64,000 nucleotides of DNA from Altericroceibacterium xinjiangense (GTDB lineage Bacteria > Pseudomonadota > Alphaproteobacteria > Sphingomonadales > Sphingomonadaceae), in contig NZ_RSEK01000009.1 in NCBI RefSeq assembly GCF_003958635.1, forward strand, positions 61,322 to 125,321. The letters run 5' to 3'. Below, piece by piece: positions 1 to 9,101 of this stretch; position 1 is the stretch's first letter, and the number at the start of each line of letters is the position of its first letter. A program made the position numbers and the translations under genes. The notes under the pieces were generated by a model that did no database searches, was not told the DNA's origin, and saw only the letters and a list, made by a program, of their open reading frames with translations.

Positions 1-1431
1 CACGGCTCCGGTATAGGCGTTGAGCGCCTGGATCAGGGCCTCACGCGCATCGACATCGAGGTGGTTGGTCGGCTCGTCCAGGATCAGCATGTGCGGAGCG
101 TCGCGCGTGATCAGCGCCAGGGCCAGCCGGGCGCGCTCTCCGCCCGACAGCTTGCCGACTTGCGTCGTCGCCTTCTGCCCCTGAAAGCCGAAGCGCCCCA
201 GCTGCGCCCGCACGGCGGACTGGCTGGCGCCCTGCATCATCAAGGTCATGTGCTGAAGCGGCGTCTCCTCGCGGTCGAGTTCTTCTACCTGATACTGGGT
301 GAAATAGCCCACGCGCATCCGGCCGCTCGCGTTCATCTCCCCTTCCATGGGTGGCAACTGCGCCGCGAGAAGGCGGGCGAGGGTCGTCTTGCCGTTGCCG
401 TTGCGTCCCAGCAGGGCCACCCGGTCATCGGGATCGAGCCGCAGGTTGAGCCGCTTCAGGATCGGCGTCTCAGCGTAACCGACCGCTGCCATGTCGAGCG
501 TGATCAGCGGCGGGCGCAACTCGTCCGGATCCGGGAAATCGAAGGTCAGGCTGGGATCGTCGATCAGCTCTGCGATCGGCTGCATCTTTGCCAGCATCTT
601 GGCGCGGGACTGGGCCTGTTTGGCGGTAGATGCCCGGGCAGAGTTGCGCGCGACGTAGTCCTGCAACTTTTCGCGTTCAGCCTGCTGCCTTGCCTTGGCG
701 GAAGCCAGCTGGGCCTGACGTTCGGCCCGTTGCCGTTCGAACGCATCGTACCCGCCGGGATAAAGCGTCAGCTTCCCGCTCCCCAGATGGAGGATGTGGT
801 CGACCACGCTGTTGAGGAAGTCACGTTCATGGCTGACCAGAAGGATCGTTGCCGGATAGCTTTTCAGGAAATCCTCCAGCCACAGCACCGCCTCAAGATC
901 GAGGTGGTTCGACGGCTCGTCGAGCAGCAGGAAGTCGGGCTGGGAGAACAGCAGCCCCGCCAGCGCGACGCGCATCTTCCAACCCCCGGAAAAGCTGTCG
1001 AGCGGCCTGTGCTGCGCTTCCTCGTCAAAGCCTAGGCCAACCAGGATCTGCGCCGCGCGGGAGGGGGCCGTGTAGGCGTCGATCGCGATCAGCCGCTCAT
1101 AGACATCGGCCATCCGGTCCGGGTCTTCGCATGTTTCGCTTTCCGCCATCAGCGCCGTTCGCTCAACGTCGGCCGCCAACACGGTCTCGAACGGCGTGGC
1201 CTCACCCGTCGGAGCTTCCTGCGCGAGATAGCCCAGCGTCGTCCCGCGGGGCATGGTAATCGATCCGGTATCCGGCTCGATCAGCCCCGTGATCACGCGC
1301 ACCAGGGTTGTCTTGCCGGCGCCGTTGCGTCCCACAAGGCCGATCCGGCCGCGCGGCGGCAGCTTCGCAGTGGCGCTGTCGATGATCGTGCGGCCGCCAA
1401 GCCGCACGGTAATGTCGGTGAGATTGAGCAT
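1..1431 (-). CDS. ABC-F family ATPase (YheS/Uup type), 3' end beyond the window
   Basis: This is a duplicated-ABC ATPase without membrane segments, the layout of ABC-F translation factors that act at the ribosomal E site. The first ATPase domain has Walker A GRNGAGKTT at about residues 34-42, the signature SGGWK at about 148-152 and Walker B LLLDEPSNHLD at about 168-178. A charged linker rich in Arg, Gln and Ala follows, then a second Walker A GRNGNGKTT near residue 340, signature SGGERAR near 427 and LILDEPTNHLD near 450. The ATG at 1431 gives MLNLTDITVRLGG, a normal family start. The visible 477 codons run off the left edge, so the C-terminal tail that would separate the subfamilies is missing. 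The exact subgroup is therefore open; the ABC-F call is firm. Confidence 0.93.
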   Translation of the reverse strand, partial: MLNLTDITVRLGGRTIIDSATAKLPPRGRIGLVGRNGAGKTTLVRVITGLIEPDTGSITMPRGTTLGYLAQEAPTGEATPFETVLAADVERTALMAESETCEDPDRMADVYERLIAIDAYTAPSRAAQILVGLGFDEEAQHRPLDSFSGGWKMRVALAGLLFSQPDFLLLDEPSNHLDLEAVLWLEDFLKSYPATILLVSHERDFLNSVVDHILHLGSGKLTLYPGGYDAFERQRAERQAQLASAKARQQAEREKLQDYVARNSARASTAKQAQSRAKMLAKMQPIAELIDDPSLTFDFPDPDELRPPLITLDMAAVGYAETPILKRLNLRLDPDDRVALLGRNGNGKTTLARLLAAQLPPMEGEMNASGRMRVGYFTQYQVEELDREETPLQHMTLMMQGASQSAVRAQLGRFGFQGQKATTQVGKLSGGERARLALALITRDAPHMLILDEPTNHLDVDAREALIQALNAYTGAV

Positions 1432-1995
1432 GGCTGCGCCGCCTAGCAGAACCCGAAGCTGTCCCCAAGCACGTGCGTCTCGGCCGGCACCATCTACAAA
1501 CCTTCTGGCGACCCCTCAGAGGGACGAGCCAGGTAAGTCGGGATCCTATGAAGGAATGGTTGCTCCCAACAGGCCGATGCGTGCAACAAACAAAGACACG
1601 GCAGGCGACCAGGTACAAGTGATTATCCTCCGCCGATCACGTTCGAACATCAGCCTGGTCTAAATAAGTGCATTTCGCTCCGCGTAACTTCCTTCTCCAA
1701 ATAAACGGCGCGGCAGGCGCCGGATTGGTCGTCTGCTTGCTACAAGAGATGTGCCACCGGTTTCTGGGGCACGGAAGGATTGGACGTTTTCGACGATGTT
1801 ATCGGATGCAGCAGCTGAAAAGCTCCTGCGGAAGCCCGTTCGACGTCCGCTGCCGCGATGGTTTCGCTCCAGGGATTCTGGACGCGGGCGCATCTGTCGT
1901 GCGCCCGCTGCCTCGCGACGACCTTGCGGCACGACCGGTTCGGCTATGCCGGCATTCCGGTTGCTGTGTTCGAGAGTTAGAAGGAGAAACCACGG
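1432..1995. other. Intergenic region, no convincing gene
   Basis: These 564 bp lie between the divergently transcribed ABC-F gene and the chemoreceptor gene. Reading frames inside it (for example 1751-1999) have Arg/Pro-rich compositions typical of unused frames in GC-rich DNA. The only clear signal is the Shine-Dalgarno-like AAGGAGAAA just before the chemoreceptor ATG at 1996. Promoters for both genes should lie here, but I cannot place them. I see no RNA gene. Confidence 0.5.
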
Positions 1996-3429
1996 ATGAA
2001 CTGGTTCCAAAAGTACGCGCCGATACGTCTGAAGCTCCGGATTGCGGTTGGCGTGGCGACCGCTTTCACCGCGCTGGCGGCCCTTGGCGCGTTCATCGGT
2101 GGCTGGATCGGAGGCGCGATCGGCCTTGCCGCGACCCTTGGCGTGCTGGCGCTCGGGCTCTGGGCGCGGGAGGCGATCGCCCATCCGTATGTCTCCACTG
2201 TGGTTCGCATGGAAGGATTGGCGGCTGGCGACCTGACCAGCCCGATCGAGTTCATGGATTACACCGATTGCGTTGGGCGCATGACCACGGCGATGCTGAC
2301 CTTTCGCGACACGGCCGTGGCCCAGAAGACCAGCGTAGAGGAGCAGACGCTGGTGGTCGCCGCACTTGCCGAGCAGCTTCGCAAGCTTGCCCAGGGCGAT
2401 CTCACAGGTATGGTGACCGTCGACTTCCCACCAGCTTATGCGGAACTCAAGACGCACTTGAACGACGCCACCCGCCACCTTCGGGAGATGGTCGGCGCGG
2501 TCAACGACAGCGCCGAGGCGATCGGCACCGGCACGCGGGAAATTGCGGAAGCGGCTGACGACCTGGCGCGGCGCACGGGAACCAGCGCCGCCAGCCTTGA
2601 GGAAACGTCCGCCTCGCTGGTCCAAATCGATGAGAGCCTGAAGGTAGCCGCCAGCGATTCGGAGATGACGGTGGAGCGTGCCAGCGGAGCCAACGCGGCA
2701 GTCGAAAGCGGTCGCGCCATTGCCGAGCAGGCCGTCCAGGCGATGGGCCGCGTCAGCGACAGCGCCAAGGGCATCGATGCGGTGATCGAAGGCCTCGACA
2801 AGATTGCCTTCCAGACACGCGTTCTGGCCATGAACGCGGCAGTCGAGGCGGGAAGGGCCGGAGATGCGGGGCGCGGCTTTGCGGTCGTCGCAGACCTCGT
2901 CTCCGCGCTCGCTCGACGTGCCGAGGAAGAGGCAAAGTCCGCACGCGACCAGTTGACCGTGACGCAGGCCGACATCGGCACGGCGGTAGAGGCGGTGCAC
3001 AAGGTAGATGGCGCCCTTTCCGACATCAGGGGCGGTGTGCATGAAGTCCATCAGTTGCTGGGCAAGCTGGCAGCCGACAACAAGACCCAGTCGGACTCGG
3101 TTTCGCAGATCAGCACGGCGATCGGCAGCATGGATGAAGCCACCCAGCAGAACGCCGCCATGGTCGAGCAGGCCTCGGCTGCCGTGGGTAACCTGCTGAA
3201 TGAGGTTTCGGCGCTTTCCCAGCGCGCCGCACTGTTCAACATCGGCGATTCCAGGCCGGCGCTGCACAAGGCTGCTCCCAAGGTTGCACCGCTGGCCCTT
3301 GTCACTCGTGCGGCGAAGGCCGCACCGCGGATTGCAAAGCCGCTGCCGTATCTCTCCCCGGTAAAACCGCTGCCCGCCGCCAACAGCATAGGGGCCGATG
3401 GCGAAGCCGATCAGTGGAAGGATTTCTAG
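1996..3429 (+). CDS. Methyl-accepting chemotaxis protein without a periplasmic sensor domain
   Basis: The 477-residue protein has two closely spaced hydrophobic segments at about residues 15-58, with almost no periplasmic loop between them. A HAMP-like stretch follows, then a long helical signalling domain. The hairpin tip is recognisable (IAFQTRVLAMNAAVEAGRAG, then GRGFAVVA), so it should signal through CheW/CheA. Against the Tsr tip, the residues matching N381, E385 and R388 are kept, but N376 is Arg, A387 is Gly and E391 is Asp. The C terminus ends in QWKDF, which fits the xWxxF pentapeptide that tethers CheR/CheB in some receptors. AAGGAGAAA precedes the ATG. No che genes lie nearby, so this is an orphan receptor, and with so little periplasmic sequence it probably senses cytoplasmic or membrane state. 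Confidence 0.93.
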   Translation: MNWFQKYAPIRLKLRIAVGVATAFTALAALGAFIGGWIGGAIGLAATLGVLALGLWAREAIAHPYVSTVVRMEGLAAGDLTSPIEFMDYTDCVGRMTTAMLTFRDTAVAQKTSVEEQTLVVAALAEQLRKLAQGDLTGMVTVDFPPAYAELKTHLNDATRHLREMVGAVNDSAEAIGTGTREIAEAADDLARRTGTSAASLEETSASLVQIDESLKVAASDSEMTVERASGANAAVESGRAIAEQAVQAMGRVSDSAKGIDAVIEGLDKIAFQTRVLAMNAAVEAGRAGDAGRGFAVVADLVSALARRAEEEAKSARDQLTVTQADIGTAVEAVHKVDGALSDIRGGVHEVHQLLGKLAADNKTQSDSVSQISTAIGSMDEATQQNAAMVEQASAAVGNLLNEVSALSQRAALFNIGDSRPALHKAAPKVAPLALVTRAAKAAPRIAKPLPYLSPVKPLPAANSIGADGEADQWKDF

Positions 3430-3593
3430 AAGAACGGAACGAATGCCGCCGGGTGCGGTGAACCGGAACGGCCCGGCGGCGAAACAGTGCGTCCCATTTC
3501 TGACGTCGGAAGCAGGGGCGCACTGCGCCCGAAGCGGCTTTGTCCCTTTGCCAAAAGGCCTCGCCCGTGCCAATCCGCAGCGGATTGGAACAC

Positions 3594-6500
3594 ATGGCGC
3601 ACGCGGACCCAGCAGACGAAGGAACGGATGACCGGGTCCGGCCGAAGCGCCGGATCTGGCGCTGGGTGCTGCTCGTCCCGCTGATCCTGCTCGGAATAGC
3701 AATGGCATCTACCTGGATCGGGCGCGAGTCGATTGCCGACAACGTTATCGGCCGCGCGCTCGCTTCGCGCGGGGTGCGGGCGACCTACACGGTCGAACAA
3801 GTCGGTCCCCGGCGTCAGGTGCTGACGGACGTGGTCGTCGGCGATCCACGCAACCCCGATCTGACGATAGAGCGCGCCGAGGTGCTGATCCGCCTTCACT
3901 GGTTCGGCTATCCCACTATCGAGGAAGTGCAGCTTCATGATCCGCGCCTCCGTGGCCGCTTTCGGGATGGCACGCTGAGCTTCGGCGCGCTCGATCCGCT
4001 GATCTTCACGGGCAGCAAGGAACCCTTCGCGCTGCCCGACCTTCCGCTGCGGATCGTGAACGGGCGAGCTGCCTTCGACACCGATCACGGGCCGGTCGGT
4101 CTTACCCTGACCGGACGCGGCAATCTGCGCGACGGTTTCTCCGGCCAACTTGCTGCCGTTGCGCCCGAAGTCGTGCTCGGTGGATGCAAGCTGACCCGGG
4201 CGGCGTTTTCCGGGCGGGTCGCCATCGAAGACGAGGCACCGCGCTTCCGCGGCCCTCTGTCCGTAGCGCGGCTTGGCTGCCAGGATAGCGGGCTTTTTCT
4301 GTCCAACGCGCAGATCGACCTTGCCGCTCGCGGGGACCGGACGTTCGACGGTGTCGAAGGCCAAGGGGAGATTGCTTCCGGCGCCATCCGGTTCGGGAGC
4401 AGCCGTGCCGCGAGTGCGCGGGGCGACGCCCGGTTCACCTGGCGCGATCAGGGCCTGACGGCGCGCTATGACCTTGCGGCCGCCGATGTTGTCACCCCGC
4501 ACGCAGCGCTGGCGCGGCTGCATGCTGAAGGAACGCTGCGGGCCCGGCGCGGCTTTGAGCGGTTCGAGCTTGTCGGAGAAACGCAGGGTGCGGGCCTGCA
4601 ACCCGGGCCAGCACTCGATCGCAGTCTTGCCGGCGCTGCGGAAGGAACACGCGGGACGCTGCTAAGTCCGCTGATCGGCAGCGTGCGCAGTGCGCTGCAC
4701 AAGGAGGCGCCGGGCAGTACGTTCGCTGCCGACTACATCGTCCGCCGCAATGGGGGGAGCGTTTCGCTGGTAGTTCCGCAGGCGCGGCTGCGCGGCAGCA
4801 GCGGGGCCACCTTGCTGGCGCTGTCGCGTCTTCAACTTGGCGGAGGGGCCGAACTGCCGCGTTTTTCGGTCAATCTGACCACGGGGGGCAAGGGGCTGCC
4901 GCGCATCGCAGGCCGCATGGAAGGCGGCACCGACGGCAGCACACGCTTTCGCCTGACCATGGCGGAATACCGCGCCGGAGATGCCCAGCTGCGCGTCCCG
5001 CAGCTGGAGATTGCGCAGGGCGCGAACGGAACACTCGGCTTTTCCGGGCGAATCGAGGCGAGCGGGCCGCTGCCGGGCGGCCGGGCGGAAGAGTTGCTTC
5101 TGCCGGTCTCCGGGAGCTGGGGTCCGCAACAAGGACTGCTGATGTGGAGCGGCTGCACCGATGTGCGGTTCAATTCCCTAAGCTATGCCAATCTCACGCT
5201 CGACCGGCGCACCCTGCGCTTGTGCGCGCCGCGCGGGCGGCCGATCCTGCGCTATGGCGCGGACGGGTTCGATCTTGCTGCGGAAACCGCCGCGCTCGAG
5301 ATTTCGGGACGACTTGGGGAAACGCCGATCCGCGCATCTTCCGGCGCGCTTGCCTTTGCGCTGCCCGGGCTCGTCTCCGCGCAGAACCTGCGGGTGGCGC
5401 TTGGCCCCGCGGAAACTGCTGCGCGCTTTGCGGTCGATGATCTCTCCGCCCGCATCGGAGACACTGTCGGCGGTGAATTCACCGGGGCGGACGTGACGCT
5501 CTACGGCGTACCGCTCGATATCCTGCGGGCAAGCGGCGGATGGCGATACGAAAACGGAGCGCTGATGCTGACCGATGGCGCCTTCCGCCTGGAAGACAGG
5601 GGAGGGCAGGATCGATTCGAGCCGCTGGTGGCAACTGGCGCAACGCTTGCGCTGGCAAACAACCTTGTCGCGGCAGAGGCATTGCTGCGTGCGCCGGAAA
5701 CCGGCCGCGGCGTGGTTCTCGCTGAGTTGCGCCATAGCCTCCTGACCGGCGCGGGGCAGGCCGATCTTCGGGTCGACGGCCTTCGCTTCGATGAGGAATT
5801 GCAGCCGGCGCAACTCTCCTCCTTCGCGCTGGGCGTGGTGGCAAATGTCGCGGGCGAGTTGACCGGTACCGGGCGGATCGACTGGAACGCGGCGGAAGTA
5901 ACCAGTTCCGGCCGCTTCTCCAGTCGCGCTCTCGACTTTGCGGCGCCGTTCGGACCCGTGAAGGGCGCGTCCGGCACCATCGTGTTCACCGACTTGCTCG
6001 GCTTGACCACCGCTCCGGGACAAGTCGTACGTATTGCGTCGGTCAATCCGGGGATAGAGGCCAGCAACGGCGAAATCGCGATCCAGTTGACCGGTGGCCG
6101 TGAGCTGACGTTGCGCGGAGGTACCTGGCCGTTTTCGGGGGGCATCCTGCGGCTGCATCCGGTCACGCTCACTCTCGGCGCGGATGAGGTGCGTCGCTAT
6201 GTGCTGGAAGTCGAAGGACTGGATGCGGGCCTGTTCGTCCAGCGGATGGAACTGGGCAATCTCAGCACCAGCGGCATCTTTGACGGAACCATCCCGCTGG
6301 TATTCGACAAGAATGGCGGGCGGGTGGAAAACGGCGTGCTCATGTCGCGCCCGCCGGGCGGCAACTTGTCCTATGTGGGGGAACTCACGTACGAAGACTT
6401 GTCCCCGATGGCGAACTTCGCGTTCGATGCCCTGCGCTCCCTAGACTACCGGAAGATGAGCATCCAGCTGGACGGATCGCTGGCAGGTGAAGTCATTACG

Positions 6501-6779
6501 CGGGTGCGCTTCGACGGCGTCAGCCAGGGAGCCGGGACGCGCCGCAACTTCATCACCCGGCGGATAGCGAAGCTGCCGTTCCAGTTCGACGTGAACATCC
6601 GCGCGCCGTTTTACAGCCTGATCACGTCGATCAAGGCGATGTACGATCCGGCCTACATCCGCGACCCGCGTGAACTTGGGCTGATCGATGCCGAGGGGCG
6701 CCCGATCCCAGAGGGCACGCGGGGCGCTGCCGTGCCGGATGAAGCCATTCAGACCTCCGAAAGCGAGAACAGCCGATGA
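3594..6779 (+). CDS. ydbH: YdbH-family AsmA-like intermembrane lipid transport protein
   Basis: This is a very long beta-rich protein with a single N-terminal membrane anchor (WVLLVPLILLGIAMASTWIG, about residues 25-45) and repeated amphipathic beta segments. The C-terminal region resembles the YdbH domain. In E. coli, YdbH is one of three AsmA-like proteins (with TamB and YhdP) that bridge the envelope and carry phospholipids to the outer membrane. The identification is strengthened by the next two genes, ynbE- and ydbL-like, the same three-gene order as in enterobacteria. The frame opens with TTG at 3540; I prefer ATG 3594, which puts the anchor about 25 residues from the start. That gives 1061 residues, longer than the E. 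coli protein (about 880). The stop overlaps the first possible ynbE start by four bases (ATGA). Confidence 0.85.
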   Translation: MAHADPADEGTDDRVRPKRRIWRWVLLVPLILLGIAMASTWIGRESIADNVIGRALASRGVRATYTVEQVGPRRQVLTDVVVGDPRNPDLTIERAEVLIRLHWFGYPTIEEVQLHDPRLRGRFRDGTLSFGALDPLIFTGSKEPFALPDLPLRIVNGRAAFDTDHGPVGLTLTGRGNLRDGFSGQLAAVAPEVVLGGCKLTRAAFSGRVAIEDEAPRFRGPLSVARLGCQDSGLFLSNAQIDLAARGDRTFDGVEGQGEIASGAIRFGSSRAASARGDARFTWRDQGLTARYDLAAADVVTPHAALARLHAEGTLRARRGFERFELVGETQGAGLQPGPALDRSLAGAAEGTRGTLLSPLIGSVRSALHKEAPGSTFAADYIVRRNGGSVSLVVPQARLRGSSGATLLALSRLQLGGGAELPRFSVNLTTGGKGLPRIAGRMEGGTDGSTRFRLTMAEYRAGDAQLRVPQLEIAQGANGTLGFSGRIEASGPLPGGRAEELLLPVSGSWGPQQGLLMWSGCTDVRFNSLSYANLTLDRRTLRLCAPRGRPILRYGADGFDLAAETAALEISGRLGETPIRASSGALAFALPGLVSAQNLRVALGPAETAARFAVDDLSARIGDTVGGEFTGADVTLYGVPLDILRASGGWRYENGALMLTDGAFRLEDRGGQDRFEPLVATGATLALANNLVAAEALLRAPETGRGVVLAELRHSLLTGAGQADLRVDGLRFDEELQPAQLSSFALGVVANVAGELTGTGRIDWNAAEVTSSGRFSSRALDFAAPFGPVKGASGTIVFTDLLGLTTAPGQVVRIASVNPGIEASNGEIAIQLTGGRELTLRGGTWPFSGGILRLHPVTLTLGADEVRRYVLEVEGLDAGLFVQRMELGNLSTSGIFDGTIPLVFDKNGGRVENGVLMSRPPGGNLSYVGELTYEDLSPMANFAFDALRSLDYRKMSIQLDGSLAGEVITRVRFDGVSQGAGTRRNFITRRIAKLPFQFDVNIRAPFYSLITSIKAMYDPAYIRDPRELGLIDAEGRPIPEGTRGAAVPDEAIQTSESENSR

Positions 6780-7015
6780 TCGATGCGATGTTGACCACTT
6801 GTGCGCGCGCGGCGCATGGCGCGCGTATGGACAGGGGAAGGATCGGCCTTGCGGCGGCGATGGTAATGGCGACGAGCGTCGGTGGGTGCATCAACGTGAA
6901 GGCGCCCGACAAGCCGATCGTCATCGAGCTGAACGTGAACATCAAGCAGGAAGTAATCTACCGCCTTGCGGAAGATGCCGGGAACACGATCGAAAATAAC
7001 CCCGATATTTTCTGA
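6776..7015 (+). CDS. ynbE: YnbE-like outer membrane lipoprotein
   Basis: This small lipoprotein has a hydrophobic signal (GLAAAMVMATSVGGC) whose Cys in the VGGC lipobox would be lipidated. The mature part, beginning INVKAPDKPIVIELNVNIKQEV, matches the YnbE pattern. In E. coli, YnbE pairs with the C terminus of YdbH and extends its beta structure into the outer membrane. The ATG at 6776 overlaps the ydbH stop (ATGA) and suggests coupled translation. ATG 6827 would give 62 residues, close to the E. coli length of 61, so the true start may be there. No other reading of the sequence looks reasonable. Confidence 0.82.
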   Translation: MIDAMLTTCARAAHGARMDRGRIGLAAAMVMATSVGGCINVKAPDKPIVIELNVNIKQEVIYRLAEDAGNTIENNPDIF

Positions 7016-7039
7016 CACGCGCGACGAGGAACCAAGGGA

Positions 7040-7447
7040 ATGCCGATGACTGACAGAACCCGCAAACCCATCCGGCTGGCGCTCGCCGCCGGCGCGCTTT
7101 CGCTCGCGCTCGGCTCCCTGGCGGCACCGGCGTTCGCGCAGCGGGATCCAGCCTACGAGGCCGCACGGCAGAGCGGGCAAGTGGGTGAGAAGACCGATGG
7201 TTACCTCGGCGTGGTCGGCGGGGCCTCCCCTGGCTTGCGCAAGATGGTCGATGACATCAACATCAAGCGGCGCGCGCTTTATGCCGAAAAGGCGCAAGCC
7301 GCCGGTGCGACGCTTCAGGAATATGCCTTTACCGCCGGATGCCTTGCCGTTGCTCGCACCGCGCCAGGTGAAAAGTATCAAGCTCCGGATGGCAGCTGGC
7401 AGACCCGGACGAGCGCTCCGCCGGTACGAAACCCGAAGTGTCCCTGA
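7040..7447 (+). CDS. ydbL: YdbL-like DUF1318 periplasmic protein
   Basis: The 135-residue protein has a clear Sec signal peptide (hydrophobic stretch after TRKPIRLALAAG, likely cut after APAFA). Its mature domain has the DUF1318 pattern: short helical segments with GYLGVV and MVDDINIKRRALYAEKA. It is the third gene of the ydbH-ynbE-ydbL set, 24 bp after ynbE. In E. coli, YdbL acts as a periplasmic helper for YdbH-YnbE assembly. AGGGA lies directly before ATG 7040, so ATG 7046 is better spaced and may be the real start. The two Cys residues near the C terminus are notable for a small exported protein and could form a disulfide. Confidence 0.83.
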   Translation: MPMTDRTRKPIRLALAAGALSLALGSLAAPAFAQRDPAYEAARQSGQVGEKTDGYLGVVGGASPGLRKMVDDINIKRRALYAEKAQAAGATLQEYAFTAGCLAVARTAPGEKYQAPDGSWQTRTSAPPVRNPKCP

Positions 7448-7501
7448 TCGTCGTGCAGGGGCCTTCTCACGCACGCGGCTAGTGCGTTTCGGGCTGTCGA
7501 G

Positions 7502-7726
7502 CTACCGCTTGCCTTCGCGGACGGCCACGGCAACCAGCGCGGCCGTCGACAGCAGGATAGAGGACACCAGTGCGCCCACCGAAAGGATGCCCGGCGACGT
7601 CACCCTGAGACGCAAGTCCAGGCTCACGCTCTTGCCAAGCCGGAGCGACAGCTCGCCTTCCTGGTATTCAGGGCTGGCCTGCTTCGGAGGATCGGCGGGC
7701 GAATCCGAGATCATGTCCTTGGGCAT
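7502..7726 (-). CDS. Possible small membrane protein, unknown function
   Basis: A 74-residue frame encodes a polar, Pro/Asp/Glu-containing N-terminal half and one C-terminal hydrophobic segment (ILSVGALVSSILLSTAALVAVAV) ending in REGKR. That is the layout of a tail-anchored or single-pass protein with a basic cytoplasmic end. Composition is more protein-like than the unused frames around it. It lies 72 bp beyond the purQ stop on the same strand and could be the last gene of that transcript. No Shine-Dalgarno is visible before the ATG and I recognise no family. If it is not a gene, positions 7448-7798 are an intergenic stretch. Confidence 0.45.
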   Translation of the reverse strand: MPKDMISDSPADPPKQASPEYQEGELSLRLGKSVSLDLRLRVTSPGILSVGALVSSILLSTAALVAVAVREGKR

Positions 7727-7798
7727 GGATCGCCAACGCGGTCCGAGTCCGGCCGTTCCCGCAGGAGCGGCCGGATCGTGGTCATCCCACGCAGACGG

Positions 7799-8482
7799 TC
7801 ACGCAGCCTCTATGAGGCCCTTCATCGCGCTTTCGAAGAGGGCGCGCCCGTCGGTTCCACCGAGTTCGGGTTCGACCGCCCGTTCAGGGTGCGGCATCAT
7901 GCCGAGCACGTTGCCGCGCTCATTCAGGATGCCGGCGATGTCGCGGCGCGATCCGTTGGTCGTCTCACAGTAGCGGAACGCCACGCGGCCTTCGCCTTCC
8001 AGCCAGTCGAGCGTGTCCTCATCGGCGAAATAGTTGCCGTCATGGTGCGCCACCGGGATCCGGATCACTTGCCCGGCCTCGTAGCCGGAGGTGAACAGCG
8101 AGCGGTTGTTTTCCACCTTCAGCGACACGGTGCGGCAGATGAAGTGCTGCGTGGCGTTGCGCATCAGCGCGCCGGGCAGCAAACCAGCCTCCGTCAGCAC
8201 CTGGAAGCCGTTGCAGATGCCCAGCACCGGAACGCCGCGGTCCGCGGCATCGACGACCGCGCGCATCACGGGGGAACGCGCCGCCATCGCGCCCGAGCGC
8301 AAGTAGTCGCCGTAAGAGAACCCGCCGGGCAGGCCGATGAAGTCAATCTTTTCCGGCAAGTCGGCATCGCCGTGCCAAACACGGACGGGGGCTTGGCCTG
8401 TGACCTTTTCCAGCGCCACGACCATGTCCCGGTCGCAGTTGGAGCCGGGGAACGTGACTACCGCAGCACGAAAGGCGTTCAT
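7799..8482 (-). CDS. purQ: Phosphoribosylformylglycinamidine synthase, glutaminase subunit
   Basis: PurQ supplies ammonia from glutamine to FGAM synthase (PurLQS), the fourth step of purine synthesis. The class I amidotransferase motif GICNGFQVL carries the catalytic Cys at residue 90, and the His/Glu pair of the triad is in the MMPHPE motif near residues 198-200. The start [19 protein letters not shown] is typical of the small PurQ of the three-subunit enzyme, and the 227-residue length fits. The ATG shares one base with the purS stop (TGATG), so the two are coupled. An in-frame extension to 8557 runs through purS and is not used. The purL partner is not in this window. Confidence 0.97.
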   Translation of the reverse strand: MNAFRAAVVTFPGSNCDRDMVVALEKVTGQAPVRVWHGDADLPEKIDFIGLPGGFSYGDYLRSGAMAARSPVMRAVVDAADRGVPVLGICNGFQVLTEAGLLPGALMRNATQHFICRTVSLKVENNRSLFTSGYEAGQVIRIPVAHHDGNYFADEDTLDWLEGEGRVAFRYCETTNGSRRDIAGILNERGNVLGMMPHPERAVEPELGGTDGRALFESAMKGLIEAA

Positions 8483-8730
8483 CACGCGGGCTCCTTCTCC
8501 GCCAGCTTCTCGATCCGGTAATTCTCGATCACCGTGTTGGCGAGCAGCTTGCGGCACATTTCGTCCAGTGCAGCGTCGCTGGTGCCGTCCGCCACTTCAA
8601 GCTCGATCAGGCGGCCGATCCGCACATCCTCGACGCCGGAAAAACCCAGCCCTTCCAACGCGTGGTGCACCGCGCGCCCTTGAGGATCGAGCACGCCCGG
8701 CTTCAGGTTGACGTGAATTCTGACTTTCAT
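8482..8730 (-). CDS. purS: Phosphoribosylformylglycinamidine synthase subunit PurS
   Basis: PurS is the small structural subunit that joins PurQ to PurL in the three-part FGAM synthase. The 82-residue protein begins [21 protein letters not shown] and contains the typical [18 protein letters not shown] segment. Length and sequence match the family throughout. It is directly upstream of purQ with a one-base overlap, as is usual in alphaproteobacteria. purC lies 3.3 kb upstream on the same strand, separated by an M16 peptidase gene and an opposite-strand small gene, so a single purCSQ transcript is uncertain. Confidence 0.96.
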   Translation of the reverse strand: MKVRIHVNLKPGVLDPQGRAVHHALEGLGFSGVEDVRIGRLIELEVADGTSDAALDEMCRKLLANTVIENYRIEKLAEKEPA

Positions 8731-8884
8731 AGCTCTGGGCCTTTACGCTGGGACCTGCCGAACAGGACCGACCTTGCCGATAGCCGCGCATATGGCCTCT
8801 GCCGCGCGTCGGGGCAAGCGGTCCGGCGGAACGATGCCGGCGGGCCGTGGGTTATTCCGACAGAACAACCGAGGGGAAACGCTT

Positions 8885-9061
8885 ATGTACGGTTGGGCCA
8901 TCGCCTTGGGCATCATTGCCATAATCGCGGCTATTCTCGGCTTCAGCGGATTTGCCGGGACACTTGCCAACATCGCCATCATCATCTTCGTTCTCGCCTT
9001 GATCGGAACGCTCATTGCGCTGTTCCTCGGCTACAAGGTCGGAAAAGGCGTAATAGACTGA
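8885..9061 (+). CDS. DUF1328-type small membrane protein
   Basis: This 58-residue protein is almost entirely two hydrophobic helices (WAIALGIIAIIAAILGFSGFAGTLANI, then IIIFVLALIGTLIALFLGY). The FGFSG-type turn between helices is typical of the DUF1328/YtjA group of small inner-membrane proteins, often found near stress genes and of unknown function. ATG 8885 follows a GAGGGG Shine-Dalgarno at good distance. The longer frame from 8774 has a low-complexity N terminus and is rejected. It is read opposite to purS and the M16 peptidase, and a weak hairpin (GCCCCT...AGGGGC, about 9070-9090) follows it. Confidence 0.8.
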   Translation: MYGWAIALGIIAIIAAILGFSGFAGTLANIAIIIFVLALIGTLIALFLGYKVGKGVID

Positions 9062-9101
9062 CCTGATCGGCCCCTAGACTCATACAGGGGCGTCGACGCG
9101 G

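Noticed and set aside
1660..3708. Open frame of 682 codons on the minus strand
   Set aside because: It is antisense to the chemoreceptor, whose protein is clearly recognisable. The minus translation has no domain and is Arg/Gly/Leu-rich as expected of the complement of GC-rich coding DNA.
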